Shown: positions 9,010 through 18,626, counted from the stretch's first letter. The stretch: 64,000 bases of DNA from Clostridium sp. CF012 (GCF_018861755.1 NZ_JAHLEF010000007.1:62001-126000); one strand, 5' to 3'. Notes: a model not told the origin generated them from the letters alone. Numbers and translations: made by a program.

Positions 9010-9085
9010 TTTTATCACCTTGTCCAATTATTTTTTAAGTTTTTCAATAATTATTACTTCTTATTAATATTCCACTATAAAATCA

Positions 9086-9117
9086 AATGTCCTTTTAATT
9101 TTTTTAAAAGGACATTG
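9086..9117 (-). terminator. hairpin between NADH dehydrogenase and prenyl synthase genes
   Basis: A 13-base perfect inverted repeat (9086-9098 with 9105-9117) follows the NADH dehydrogenase gene on the minus strand. The T-tract after it is interrupted, so it may be a partial terminator that lowers rather than abolishes read-through. Confidence 0.5.
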
Positions 9118-9170
9118 ATTTAATAAAATTCAATTTTAAATTACAGAACTATTTTATAAATATATATTTA

Positions 9171-11018
9171 TTAATCGACATATAAATAAGATTTTTTAAC
9201 CCATCCTATACTCTTCCAGTACTTTTTAAGTATTGGTAGTACATAATAATCCATACCGAAAGTACTTCCAGATCCGCCTATAAGAGCGATTCCTGCACAC
9301 ATATACCATAACATCTCAGCAGGAGCCATTCCTGAACTCCAAATCATAATGCCCATAGCAACTGATAATAGTGAGGCTAATGCGCTAAATAATCCAACTA
9401 TAAGCATTATTCCTACTAGTATTTCTGCAATTACCATACCTGTTTGGAAGATAGTAGCTAAAACTGTATATCCACCATCGCCTGTATAAAAGAAAGTATC
9501 CATAGACCATTTAACTATTTTTTCTATAAAACCTGGCACTGGTAATGCAACCCACGCTTCTACTGGTGCTGCCCCCGCTGCTGGTGCTGCTGCTGTTGCA
9601 GCTGTTGCTCCATCAACTACTGGTGCAGGTATCAAGAAAATTTTTGTAGGATCAGCTATGATCTTAGGTAATTTCGCAAGTCCTTCTGTTAACCATTTGT
9701 AACCAACAAACATCCTAAGTACTAATAGCCAGAAATTTGGAGATGACTTTGAAAAATATCCACCCACAAAGCTTCTATTATCTTTTACATGGAAAAATTC
9801 ATGTAATAAGTATGACCAGCATTTGTTAAATCCAGCAACCTGGATAAAGTATACAATATTTATAAAATGCTTAACGAATAATGCAAAGAATCCCGATAAG
9901 GCAAAAAAGTTCTTTCCTGCTCCAACGTTTGCTACACCATACTTACCACCTACGCAAACCATTGCGCCATGGAATGAAGGTTTATAAGATTTCTTTTCTC
10001 CACCCTTTATGTCTATACAAAGATTGTGTGCAATTAAAGCAGCAGATTCTTCTGCATTTTCAACCATCTGAGGGAGAGGTCTTTCTTCACCTTCAGGAAT
10101 AAAGAAGATATTATCACCAACAACATAAACATTTTTATAATCTAAAGATTGCAATTTATCGTCAGTTACTATTCTTTTTCTACCCTTTTGCTCAATATCC
10201 ATTTTCCCAATAATATCGGCGCCTTCTACACCAGCAGTCCAAATTACTGTATATGTGCTAACCATTCCATTATTTCTTATTGTAGCAGTGTCTGGTGTAA
10301 CTTCTGTTATGCCAGCATTAGTTAGTACTGTAACACCTAACTTATTAAGTCTTTTTTTAGTTTTTGCTTGTAACTTTTCCGGGAAATTAGGTAATATTTT
10401 AGGTAAGTCATCTGCTAAAATTAAAGTTACTTCTTCTTTTCCTATGTAAAAATCCTTACATAATCTTTCTTTCCACTCACCAAGTTCTCCCATCATTTCA
10501 ACACCTGTGAAACCACCACCAACAACAATAAAAGTTAGAAGTTTTTGTCTTTCTTCTTTATTAGTTTCTTTCACAGCTTTTCTAAACATTTTTAAAATAT
10601 GTTCTTTAAGTGCTACGGCATCTTCAAAAGACCATAATTTATGACAAAATTCCTCCGCACCCTTTATACCAAAGTAAGTTGGCTTACAACCTGCACCGAT
10701 TACTAGATAATCATATTCATAGGTATTATTTTCAGATTTCAACATATTATTTTTAAAATCCAAATCAGTAATTTCATCAAGTACAACTTTTACTTTTCTT
10801 TTTGCAAATATTTTATTGTAATCAATTCTAATAGCATCCTCTGAGACACGTCCAGCAGCTACTTCATGAAGTTCAGTAAGTAGTGTATGGTATGGATTTT
10901 GGTCTATAAGCGTGATTTCAACATCTTCATCTTTTTTGAACTTTTTAGCGAGTTTTTTTGCAGTTAATACCCCACCATACCCTCCGCCAAGTATCGCTAT
11001 TCTTTTCTTTTCACTCAT
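9171..11018 (-). CDS. ndh: type II NADH dehydrogenase fused to DoxX-like membrane domain
   Basis: A 615-residue fusion. The N-terminal flavoprotein (about 1-400) carries the FAD fold 'ILGGGYGGVLTAKK' (G11-G16), 'VIGAGCKP' (107 on), the NADH fold 'VVGGGFTGVE' (G167-G172), 'TAGVEG' and 'VYVVGDN'. It should oxidise NADH and reduce a quinone at the membrane without pumping. The C-terminal 200 residues are a four-helix DoxX/DoxD-like membrane domain. An Ala/Pro/Val-rich stretch (about 464-492) interrupts it between the first two helices. Standard NDH-2 is near 400 residues; extended forms are known in Listeria, where Ndh2 serves flavin-based extracellular electron transfer. The start is ATG after GGGG. 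Confidence 0.88.
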   Translation of the reverse strand: MSEKKRIAILGGGYGGVLTAKKLAKKFKKDEDVEITLIDQNPYHTLLTELHEVAAGRVSEDAIRIDYNKIFAKRKVKVVLDEITDLDFKNNMLKSENNTYEYDYLVIGAGCKPTYFGIKGAEEFCHKLWSFEDAVALKEHILKMFRKAVKETNKEERQKLLTFIVVGGGFTGVEMMGELGEWKERLCKDFYIGKEEVTLILADDLPKILPNFPEKLQAKTKKRLNKLGVTVLTNAGITEVTPDTATIRNNGMVSTYTVIWTAGVEGADIIGKMDIEQKGRKRIVTDDKLQSLDYKNVYVVGDNIFFIPEGEERPLPQMVENAEESAALIAHNLCIDIKGGEKKSYKPSFHGAMVCVGGKYGVANVGAGKNFFALSGFFALFVKHFINIVYFIQVAGFNKCWSYLLHEFFHVKDNRSFVGGYFSKSSPNFWLLVLRMFVGYKWLTEGLAKLPKIIADPTKIFLIPAPVVDGATAATAAAPAAGAAPVEAWVALPVPGFIEKIVKWSMDTFFYTGDGGYTVLATIFQTGMVIAEILVGIMLIVGLFSALASLLSVAMGIMIWSSGMAPAEMLWYMCAGIALIGGSGSTFGMDYYVLPILKKYWKSIGWVKKSYLYVD

Positions 11019-11455
11019 ACTATATCCCCCTCAATTTAAAAATTATTATTTATAGGACCACTTTTACTAAAAAACAAAACTTATTATTGCTTAACTGTAA
11101 AATCATCAAAATACTGCCCCACAATAAATTATATATGTTATTTACACAATTACTAGTCTTTATTTCTTCAACTTTACTAGTTAAAATTTTATCACAATAA
11201 TTTTAACTGTGCAAATAAAGAAGTGATTTGGTCATTAATAGTATGTTTTGTTAATTTAGTTCACAGATATATCCCACAGGTTGGTTTGTTGGTGTTTACA
11301 GGTCGTTAAATAAGTGTTATGATGACTCCGTTATTTACATTTCATTACAGTGGTTTATATTAATTTATATAATATTTTACTTTTTTCAACTTTATAAATT
11401 ATATGATCGTTAGAAAATTATTTTCCAACGAAATAATTTATTATTGGAGGTACAT
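11019..11455. other. divergent intergenic region between ndh and binding protein
   Basis: A 437-base AT-rich region that must drive the NADH dehydrogenase leftward and the lipoprotein rightward. A good plus-strand promoter lies at 11295-11323. For the minus strand a TATAAT lies near 11130 without a convincing -35 element. I see no ORF with a ribosome site. Confidence 0.5.
11295..11323 (+). promoter_or_regulatory. promoter of the ABC binding protein gene
   Basis: TTTACA (11295-11300), a 17-base spacer, then TATGAT (11318-11323). The leader would be about 125 bases and contains a small hairpin (about 11408-11430) of near-perfect 10-base arms before the ribosome site. Confidence 0.6.
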
Positions 11456-12406
11456 ATGAAAAACAAATTTTTAGCATTTACATTAGCATTAATAGTGGGT
11501 ATAAGTATTGTTGGTTGCACAAGTAAGGTGAAAGAGGAGACAAAACCGTTAGCAGTAAAAACTCTAACTATTGGTGTTATGCCAGATTTAGTCATCCTTC
11601 CACTTATTATAGCAGATCACAATGGATATTTTAAAGAGCAAGGTATTCAGGTCAAAATAGAACATTTTAAGAGTGCAGCGGACAGAGATGCAGCCCTTCA
11701 AACCGGTAAAATTCACGGAGCAACATCTGATATGCTTTCAGTAGTTTTTTTTAACGATAGTAAATTCGATGTTAAAATCACATCAAAAACTGAAGGAAGC
11801 TTTAAATTAATTGCTGGAAAGGATTCTGGTGTTTCAAAAGTTGAACAATCTGCCGGAAAATCCATAGGAATTTCTAAAAATACTATTATTGAATATCTAA
11901 CAGATAGGATTATGGCAAGTTCAAATATAGATGTTAATTCGCCCAAAAAGGTTTCAATACCAAGTTTACCTACTAGAATAGAAATGTTAAACAATGGTAA
12001 ATTAGATATGGTCACAATACCAGAGCCTCTTGCAAGTACTGCAATTGCATCTGGTGGAAAAATTTTAAGCAGTTCTGAAAAACTTGGAATAAACCCTGGT
12101 GTAATGATATTCACAGCAGATGCAATAGCTTCAAAACCTGAAGAAATCAAAGCACTTTATAGGGCCTATAACAAGGCCGTAGAATTTATAAATAAAGAAA
12201 AGCCTGAAAGCTATATTGATTTTGTAATTAAAGAAGCTGGTTTTCCCGAAACTGTAAAAGGCACCTTGATTCTTCCTAAATATTCAAAAGCTTCTATGCC
12301 ACCTGAAAAAGAACTAAAAGAAGTTTTAACTTGGCTTAAAGCAAAAAAACTAACTCCTAATAACTACACATTAAAAGATCTATCCAATAGCTCCTTTATT
12401 AAATAA
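11456..12406 (+). CDS. ABC transporter substrate-binding lipoprotein, SsuA/NMT1 type
   Basis: A 316-residue exported lipoprotein with lipobox 'SIVGC' (Cys about 21). The mature part is a periplasmic-binding fold type II of the NMT1/THI5/SsuA class: 'IGVMPDLVILPLIIADHNGY' (shortened by one), 'FKEQGIQVKIEHFKSAADRD' and 'ALQTGKIHGATSDML'. This class binds sulfonates, nitrate, thiamine precursors and similar small molecules. ATG 11456 follows GGAGGT; an upstream in-frame TTG overlaps that site and is unlikely. It stands alone between a promoter and a terminator, divergent from the operon that holds the only matching permease and ATPase (4591-6083), which lack a binding protein. I infer they work together. 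Confidence 0.87.
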   Translation: MKNKFLAFTLALIVGISIVGCTSKVKEETKPLAVKTLTIGVMPDLVILPLIIADHNGYFKEQGIQVKIEHFKSAADRDAALQTGKIHGATSDMLSVVFFNDSKFDVKITSKTEGSFKLIAGKDSGVSKVEQSAGKSIGISKNTIIEYLTDRIMASSNIDVNSPKKVSIPSLPTRIEMLNNGKLDMVTIPEPLASTAIASGGKILSSSEKLGINPGVMIFTADAIASKPEEIKALYRAYNKAVEFINKEKPESYIDFVIKEAGFPETVKGTLILPKYSKASMPPEKELKEVLTWLKAKKLTPNNYTLKDLSNSSFIK

Positions 12407-12423
12407 TATTTTATAGCTATTGA

Positions 12424-12460
12424 TATAACCTCTTTTTACTAAGCGTAGAAAGAGGTTATA
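12424..12460 (+). terminator. terminator after binding protein gene
   Basis: A 12-base perfect inverted repeat (12424-12435 with 12449-12460) follows the stop of the lipoprotein gene. The tail is AT-rich rather than a pure T run. Confidence 0.65.
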
Positions 12461-12544
12461 ATAATAATTGGATTAGTTAAAATCATTTTTAATCATTTTT
12501 ATATAAAAACTAAAACTTTAAATGTAAAGGAAAGGTGTTTTAAT

Positions 12545-14452
12545 ATGAGTAGATTTTTTAATAACAAGGAAATAGAATTACTAGTTCCTGCGGGAACTTT
12601 TGAAATTTTTGAAAAGGTTATTCACAGCGGTGCTGATGCCGTATATTTGGGTGGCAAGAAATTAAATATGCGTATGCTACGACCAGATTATAACCTGTCA
12701 AATGATGAAATAGAAAAAGCTATTGCTATTGCTCATTCCTTAAACAAAAAGGTTTATGTAACAGTAAACAATCTTTTAAGTCAGCAGGATTTAAAAGAAG
12801 CGGAGGAATATCTAAAATTCCTAGATAAAGTGAAGCCAGATGCACTACTTATTCAAGATCTTAGTATATTAGAATTAATCAATAGTTTAAATTTGAACCT
12901 AACTCTCCATTCATCTGTAATGATGAATGTCCACAACTTAGAAACTATTGTAACCCTTAGAGAATGTGGAATTACTAGAATTGTTGCATCCCGGGAGATG
13001 GATTTACAAACCATAAAGAATCTACATAGCCAAACTGATATGGAATTCGAATATTTTGCACATGGTGATATGTGTATTGCCCACGGTGCTCAATGCTTGT
13101 ATAGTGCCATGCTTTTTGGACAAAGTAGTAATAGAGGAAAATGCATGAAGCCCTGTCGCTGGAATTTTACAATGAAAAAAGATGGACTAGCTTATCCTAC
13201 AGAATATCCAATGGCGGTTAAAGATATGTATATGTATGAACATTTACCTGAAATGATTGAGGCAGGTATCCTCTCTTTTAAAATAGAAGGAAGAATGAAA
13301 GATTCAGATTTTCTAGTTACCTTAATTAATTACTATAGCGATGCTATAGATAGATATATTGATGACCCTATTTGCTATGATAGAACAAAAGATGCACAAA
13401 ATATTTATAAAACTCGCAAAAGAGACTTATCTACCGGCAGTGCCTTTGGAAAACCAGGGCTCTCAAATATCAACAGACTTAACGAAGGTACGGGTAAAAT
13501 TTTTAGTAAAGCTGCAGAAGAAATTGAAATAAGTAAAGATAAGATAGATGGAATAAGAAAGATTTTAAATGTGGAAACTTCTCTAGCGCAGAAACCTAAG
13601 TTAAGTGTAAAAGTAAATTCCTATTCACAAGCTAAAGTCGCATTAGAGGTAGGCGCTGACGCAATTTATTTATCTGGAGAAGTTTTTGCGCCAAATCATC
13701 CTTTTAGTAAGAGCGAAATACTTAAGTTAACTGCAGACAAAAAAAACACAAAGATATATTTAGGTTTCCCAAGAATGATGTTTGAAGAGGATTTTTCTAA
13801 ATATAATCAATTACTTGTGGAAAATGACTTAGGTCTTGATGGCTTAATTGTAACCAATTTAGGAGCTATTCATAAATACAAATCACTAGGACTTGAGCTT
13901 ATTGGGGATTATTCTTTAAATATTTATAATCACTCTGCAGCTAAGTTCTATGAAAAGCAAGGGTTATCTATTGCTACTCTTTCTGTAGAAACACCACTGC
14001 TAGACGCTAAAGAAACTATTGCGAAATCAAAAGTTCCTATTGAAATTATAGTTCATGGCTCTCCAACAGTTATGTATATGGGCTATAATTTATATGAGAA
14101 CACTAAATCCTTAGAGCCTTCAGGACGCGAAGATAATTCTCGCGCTCCGAGCGAGGTATTAGTTTTAGTTGATGAAAAATCAAATGAACACCCAATATAT
14201 ATGGATAACTATGGAAGAAGCCATATGACACTTTATAAAGATCTTTGTTATCTTCCTTTTTTAAAGGAACTTAATGATATTGGCGTAAATCATTTTAGAA
14301 TTGAAGCATGCCATTATGATACTAATAAGCTACGAAAAGTTTTAAGTATTTACAAGGAAGCCATTAATGATTTAAGCAAGTGTGAAGAATTATTCCATAC
14401 CCTAGATCCTAGTGATGCAGGATTTACTCTTGGAGCTTTTCAATTTAGTTAA
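12545..14452 (+). CDS. U32 family peptidase-like protein
   Basis: A 635-residue cytoplasmic protein of the U32 (collagenase-like/RlhA/TrhP) family. The N-terminal half starts 'ELLVPAGTFEIFEKVIHSGA' and has 'GADAVYLGG', then the family signature 'FAHGDMCIAHGAQC' (about 176-189) and a Cys pair in 'RGKCMKPCRW'. These four Cys are the usual metal or cluster ligands. The second half (from about 355) repeats the barrel theme ('VGADAIYLSGE'). Members now studied hydroxylate rRNA or tRNA bases rather than cleave collagen; which applies here is unclear. ATG follows GGAAAGG. The aminotransferase gene begins 41 bases downstream. Confidence 0.85.
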   Translation: MSRFFNNKEIELLVPAGTFEIFEKVIHSGADAVYLGGKKLNMRMLRPDYNLSNDEIEKAIAIAHSLNKKVYVTVNNLLSQQDLKEAEEYLKFLDKVKPDALLIQDLSILELINSLNLNLTLHSSVMMNVHNLETIVTLRECGITRIVASREMDLQTIKNLHSQTDMEFEYFAHGDMCIAHGAQCLYSAMLFGQSSNRGKCMKPCRWNFTMKKDGLAYPTEYPMAVKDMYMYEHLPEMIEAGILSFKIEGRMKDSDFLVTLINYYSDAIDRYIDDPICYDRTKDAQNIYKTRKRDLSTGSAFGKPGLSNINRLNEGTGKIFSKAAEEIEISKDKIDGIRKILNVETSLAQKPKLSVKVNSYSQAKVALEVGADAIYLSGEVFAPNHPFSKSEILKLTADKKNTKIYLGFPRMMFEEDFSKYNQLLVENDLGLDGLIVTNLGAIHKYKSLGLELIGDYSLNIYNHSAAKFYEKQGLSIATLSVETPLLDAKETIAKSKVPIEIIVHGSPTVMYMGYNLYENTKSLEPSGREDNSRAPSEVLVLVDEKSNEHPIYMDNYGRSHMTLYKDLCYLPFLKELNDIGVNHFRIEACHYDTNKLRKVLSIYKEAINDLSKCEELFHTLDPSDAGFTLGAFQFS

Positions 14453-14493
14453 GCAAATAAAAATAAATAAATAATAGGTTAAGGAGGTATAAG

Positions 14494-15783
14494 ATGTCAA
14501 GTTACATAGGACCAGAGAAAATCATAAAAAAGAAAAAACAATTTCTTTTTCCCTGTTCACAACATTTTTATAAAAGTCCTCCTCAGATTGTACGTGGAGA
14601 AATGCAGTATTTATTTGACTGCGAAGGTAAAAAATATCTCGATTTCTTTGCAGGGGTTTCTGTTGTTAATTGTGGTCATTGTAACCCTGAAATTTTAAAG
14701 GCAACAATAGATCAAATGAAAACCCTTCAGCACACAAGTATTATATATTTAACTCAGCCCATAGTTGATCTGGCTGAAAAGCTTTCACATGTATTACCTG
14801 GGGATATTGTACATTCCTTCTTCTGCTGTACAGGTTCAGAGGCTAATGAAGGTGCTCTTTTACTTGCTAGACTTTATACTGGAAAAAATGAATTTATTTC
14901 ATTAAATAACAGCTTACATGGTAGAACTTATTTAACTATGAGTGCTACAGGAATCCCTATGTGGAGAGCGGATCCTATGCTTTCTGATTGTTTTACCTTT
15001 GTACCAAATGCTTATAACAGCGATAAAACCCTTGAAGAATCAGCTTTAGATTCATTAGAGGCTATAGAGAAAGTAATAGAGACTAAAGGTGCAGATAAAA
15101 TTGCAGCTTTAATTGCAGAACCGGTGCAAGGAAATGGAGGAATTATAACTCCACCTCAGTGGTACTTCAAAAAATTAAAAACCCTGCTTGAAAAACATGG
15201 AATATTATTAATTATAGATGAAGTTCAAACAGGCTTTGCAAGAACCGGTAAGATGTTTGCTATAGAGAATTATGATGTAGTCCCAGATATAATTACCGTG
15301 GCAAAGGCTCTTGGAAATGGAATACCAATATCAGCCTTTTGTACAAATGATAAAATTGCTAAAGCGTTTACTAATGCGTCTGCCTCTACCTTAGGTGGTA
15401 ATCCGGTTGCTGCAAGCACAGCTATAGCTGTACTTGAGTACATTGAAAAAAATAATTTATGTTTAAATACTGAAAAGTTAGGATTAAAGTTAAAAGATGG
15501 ACTTAACATACTGAAGGGAAAGTATCCAATAATATATGATGTTAGAGGTTTGGGGCTTATGGTAGGTGTAGAACTAATAAAGGAAGATGGTCAGCCAGCC
15601 TCAAAAGAAGCTGATTTCATATTAGAGGTATTAAAGGATGAGGGCATTCTCTTAGGTAAAAATGGATTACATAGGAATGTGCTAGCCTTCCAGCCGCCTC
15701 TTGTTATAACCGAAAATGATGTAGAATTAATTTTAAACAAATTAAATTTAGCTTTAAGTAAATTAAATAGCTTATATTTATAA
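14494..15783 (+). CDS. class III PLP-dependent aminotransferase
   Basis: A 429-residue aminotransferase of the acetylornithine/GABA/alanine-glyoxylate-2 class. Visible motifs are 'CCTGSEANEGALLLARL' (phosphate-binding), 'LIAEPVQGNGG', 'LIIDEVQTGFARTGK' (Asp that contacts the pyridine N) and 'TVAKALGNGIP' with the Schiff-base Lys. It resembles AGXT2-like and 4-aminobutyrate transaminases more than ArgD, and there are no arginine genes nearby, so the amino donor cannot be fixed. Strong AAGGAGG ribosome site; probably co-transcribed with the U32 gene; strong terminator follows. Confidence 0.82.
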   Translation: MSSYIGPEKIIKKKKQFLFPCSQHFYKSPPQIVRGEMQYLFDCEGKKYLDFFAGVSVVNCGHCNPEILKATIDQMKTLQHTSIIYLTQPIVDLAEKLSHVLPGDIVHSFFCCTGSEANEGALLLARLYTGKNEFISLNNSLHGRTYLTMSATGIPMWRADPMLSDCFTFVPNAYNSDKTLEESALDSLEAIEKVIETKGADKIAALIAEPVQGNGGIITPPQWYFKKLKTLLEKHGILLIIDEVQTGFARTGKMFAIENYDVVPDIITVAKALGNGIPISAFCTNDKIAKAFTNASASTLGGNPVAASTAIAVLEYIEKNNLCLNTEKLGLKLKDGLNILKGKYPIIYDVRGLGLMVGVELIKEDGQPASKEADFILEVLKDEGILLGKNGLHRNVLAFQPPLVITENDVELILNKLNLALSKLNSLYL

Positions 15784-15820
15784 TTTGCCTTATGGTTATA
15801 GTATAAAAATTTATAGAAAA

Positions 15821-15865
15821 TTAAAGAAACCTCTACAAGCCTTGTGTTTGTAGAGGTTTCTTTAA
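15821..15865. terminator. bidirectional terminator
   Basis: An 18-base perfect inverted repeat (15821-15838 with 15848-15865) between the convergent aminotransferase and acetate kinase genes, with A and T flanks suitable for both strands. Confidence 0.85.
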
Positions 15866-15930
15866 TTAGTCACATGGAAATAAATACACTAACTTATTGA
15901 TTTGTTATTTATTTTCATGTGTTTTCTATC

Positions 15931-17124
15931 TTATGAATTAACAACTTCCTTTGTATCTCTTGCTATCATTAATTCTTCATTTGTTGGTATTACAAAAACT
16001 TTTACTGTTGAATCTGATGTACTTATTTCTGCCGCAGTGCCTATAACATTATTCTTTTCACTATCTATTTTAACCCCTAAAAACTCTAATCCACTGCAGC
16101 AAGCTTCTCTAGCTTTCACTGAGTTTTCGCCAACTCCAGCAGTAAATATGATACAATCCACGCCACCTAAGGCACCTGCATAACTGCATATAAACTTTTT
16201 AACTTCATAATGAAAAACATCTAGTGCGAGTTGTGCTCTTTTATTGTCCTTAGCTGCAGCCCAAAGATCTCTAAAATCACTGCTCATTCCAGAAATTCCC
16301 AGTACTCCTGATTTTTTGTTAAGTATTTCTGCTATTTTTTCTGAAGACAAAGATAGTTCTTCCATTAAGAAAGTTATAATTGAAGGGTCTATATCTCCAG
16401 ATCTTGTGCCCATAACAAGCCCTGCGAGAGGAGTGAACCCCATACTTGTATCAATGGATTTACCTCCTTTAATTGCAGCAATACTTGCTCCATTTCCTAA
16501 ATGGCAGGAAATGATTTTTAAATCTTTAATATCTTTGTTCATCATTTCTGCAACCACTTGGGAGACATATTTATGAGAAGTTCCGTGGAATCCATATTTT
16601 CTTATTTTGTGCTCTTCATAAAATTCATATGGTAGTGCATAAATATATGCATGTTCTGGCATATTCTGATGAAAGGCCGTATCAAATACTGCTACCATTG
16701 GTGTATTTGGCATTAGTACCTTGCAACTGTTGATTCCAATAATATTTGGTGGATTATGTAATGGTGCGAGTTTTGAACAATCCTCTAGAGCCTTCATTAC
16801 TTTTTCATCGATCAATACAGATTTAGAATAATATTCTCCACCATGAACCACTCTATGACCTACTGCTGATATTTCATCTACACTTTTAATTACTCCATTA
16901 GTTTCATCTATAAGAGTTGAAAGAACTAATTTAATTGCATCTTTATGATCCTGCATAATTTGTTTTACTATATATTTTTCTCTGCCTTCTACTTTTTGAG
17001 TTAAAATAGAGCCTTCACTGCCAATTCTCTCAATCAATCCTTGAGCTAAACAATTTTCATCCTCCATATTGATAAGTTGATATTTTAGAGAAGAACTGCC
17101 ACAGTTAATAACTAATATTTTCAT
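15931..17124 (-). CDS. ackA: acetate kinase
   Basis: A 397-residue acetate kinase: acetyl phosphate plus ADP gives acetate plus ATP, the main substrate-level phosphorylation step of clostridial acetogenesis. It begins '[18 protein letters not shown]', and has '[10 protein letters not shown]', 'AVFDTAFHQ' (catalytic Asp), '[12 protein letters not shown]', 'CHLGNGASI' and 'GVGENS'. ATG 17124 follows GGAAGGGG; the open frame extends 16 codons further upstream without a better site. Phosphotransacetylase is not adjacent, unlike the common pta-ackA pair. Confidence 0.95.
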   Translation of the reverse strand: MKILVINCGSSSLKYQLINMEDENCLAQGLIERIGSEGSILTQKVEGREKYIVKQIMQDHKDAIKLVLSTLIDETNGVIKSVDEISAVGHRVVHGGEYYSKSVLIDEKVMKALEDCSKLAPLHNPPNIIGINSCKVLMPNTPMVAVFDTAFHQNMPEHAYIYALPYEFYEEHKIRKYGFHGTSHKYVSQVVAEMMNKDIKDLKIISCHLGNGASIAAIKGGKSIDTSMGFTPLAGLVMGTRSGDIDPSIITFLMEELSLSSEKIAEILNKKSGVLGISGMSSDFRDLWAAAKDNKRAQLALDVFHYEVKKFICSYAGALGGVDCIIFTAGVGENSVKAREACCSGLEFLGVKIDSEKNNVIGTAAEISTSDSTVKVFVIPTNEELMIARDTKEVVNS

Positions 17125-17309
17125 AAAAAAATCCCCTTCCAGCATATTATTTACTTCTTTGAACTTGGGCAAATATTACAGTCACAAGATTTATAATCTT
17201 GTTATTTTCTATTTCTTTTGTATAGCACATTTCCTATATAGTATATCATACAATACATATATTATATAAATAACTACATATTTGCAAGTAGTTTTGGATT
17301 TTTAATGAT

Positions 17310-17366
17310 ATAACCACTATAAAAACTAAGTCTTAAAAGTTAAGACTTAGTTTTTATAGTGGTTAT
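17310..17366 (-). terminator. very long terminator hairpin
   Basis: A perfect 26-base inverted repeat (17310-17335 with 17341-17366, five-base loop) follows the 123-residue hypothetical gene on the minus strand and precedes ackA. Confidence 0.8.
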
Positions 17367-17399
17367 GTGCTTGTATCCATGAAAAACAAATTACAAATA

Positions 17400-17771
17400 T
17401 TACATATCTCTAGGGTCTATATCACTAATCATTTTTATAGTTCCAGATATGTACCATTTAGTTTCTTGTTTTTCTACTACATATACTTTTCCAAGTATTT
17501 TAAACTTAGACATAACTCCTGCAAGTGAACCTACAAATGAAGGTGTATTCAAGTGGGCTTTTTTGTTTTTTTTCACATTATCTATGTGCTGCTCAGTAAA
17601 CTCCTTAGGAAGGTTACTGTTTATTTCCTTACTACTTTTAGCTGTCTCTTTATTTTTAGCCCCTAATGCCTCTAGTGTTTTATAAATCTCTTCCATTTTG
17701 CGTTTTTTTCTTTCAATACTTATACTAGGACTTTCAACTTGAGTGTATTCTACTAATTTTTTCATAATCAT
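17400..17771 (-). CDS. hypothetical small protein
   Basis: About 123 residues, not recognised. The first 60 residues are charged and likely helical (Lys/Glu-rich), followed by a Lys patch and a C-terminal part with alternating hydrophobics ('FKILGKVYVVEKQETKWYIS') that looks like beta-strands. No signal peptide or membrane segment. ATG at 17771 follows AAAGGAAGG, with a second ATG two codons on. It is a single gene with its own terminator. Confidence 0.6.
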   Translation of the reverse strand: MIMKKLVEYTQVESPSISIERKKRKMEEIYKTLEALGAKNKETAKSSKEINSNLPKEFTEQHIDNVKKNKKAHLNTPSFVGSLAGVMSKFKILGKVYVVEKQETKWYISGTIKMISDIDPRDM

Positions 17772-17865
17772 CTTTCCTTCCTTTAAATAACAATAATCTA
17801 ATAAATGCATTTAAATCTATTATATCATGATTTCTAGCATTTTTAAGAATAAATGTTGAAATATA

Positions 17866-17899
17866 AAAAAGTGTTCACTATAAAATGGTGATCACTTTT
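17866..17899 (-). terminator. terminator of the radical SAM/DUF4130 pair
   Basis: Inverted repeat with GTGATCACC-type arms and a T run on the minus strand. The TGA stop of the DUF4130 gene lies in its first arm. Confidence 0.7.
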
Positions 17900-18626
17900 T
17901 CATTTCAGTTAAATTATCCCAGTATTTCTTTGGCATATGCTGCATTTGTAACCTTTCATTGGCTCTTTCTTCTATGGATATACTTTTATGGAAGGCCTTC
18001 CAAAGATTTTGATAAAACAACTCTTCCTCCTCATGACTTTCTAATTTTTCAAATTTTAAATCTCTAAGTATCATTTCATTATTTTCATAAACTAAACCAA
18101 TTTTTCTTTTTATGTCATGAATTACCCACTTTTCATTTTTAAGTCTTTCACTAAAGTGATTTCCTATGAGTTCAACAATATTATAAGTAGGCTCTATTGC
18201 TGCATACAATATTCCCTTAAACTCTTGAAATCTAGCTATCCCTAAAAACCTATGTGCTTCAAAACCCACTTTTCTAGAAATTTTCTGTACTTCATTCACA
18301 GCTTCCTCTGTTAGAAAGTCATTTACTTTACTGCCAAGATTAAATCCTAATTGTATATACCTAAATAAATTTAATTCTATGCCATTTTCCTCAGATAAAA
18401 AGGCCTGATACACATAAACTAGTGTATCTTGTGAAATCTTTTCTAATATAGCCCTGTATACTTTACCCGATTTTGTCATATCAGTTCCAATAACTATGTC
18501 CTCGTATAATATATTGAAGTTATAATCACTTTCTTTCTCAATACTTTCAGGGATTCTACTATAATAGCAAGCATATATAACAGATAAAAACCCATCAAAG
18601 CTTCCATCATAAATATATCTAACCAA
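17892..18626 (-). CDS. DUF4130 protein linked to radical SAM DNA-repair gene
   Basis: About 244 residues, matching the DUF4130 family ('probable DNA metabolism protein'), which elsewhere is fused to a uracil-DNA glycosylase domain or sits beside this radical SAM gene. Typical stretches are 'YIYDGSFDGFLSVIYACY' at the start and 'HRFLGIARFQEFKGILYA' mid-protein. I place the start at TTG 18626, which follows AAAGGAGTGA and overlaps the radical SAM stop by 8 bases; the open frame runs 40 codons further but that part overlaps the upstream gene and does not resemble the family. Role in DNA repair is by association only. Confidence 0.83.
   Translation of the reverse strand: MVRYIYDGSFDGFLSVIYACYYSRIPESIEKESDYNFNILYEDIVIGTDMTKSGKVYRAILEKISQDTLVYVYQAFLSEENGIELNLFRYIQLGFNLGSKVNDFLTEEAVNEVQKISRKVGFEAHRFLGIARFQEFKGILYAAIEPTYNIVELIGNHFSERLKNEKWVIHDIKRKIGLVYENNEMILRDLKFEKLESHEEEELFYQNLWKAFHKSISIEERANERLQMQHMPKKYWDNLTEMKK

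Noticed and set aside
11060-11215. Rex operator upstream of ndh
   Set aside because: TTGTGATAAAATTTTAAC and TTGTGTAAATAACA look partly like TTGTKAAN4TTMACAA, but neither is symmetric enough.
11713-12150. Long antisense frames opposite the binding protein, aroF, hppA and NRAMP genes
   Set aside because: They lack ribosome sites and recognisable motifs and mirror strong genes on the other strand.
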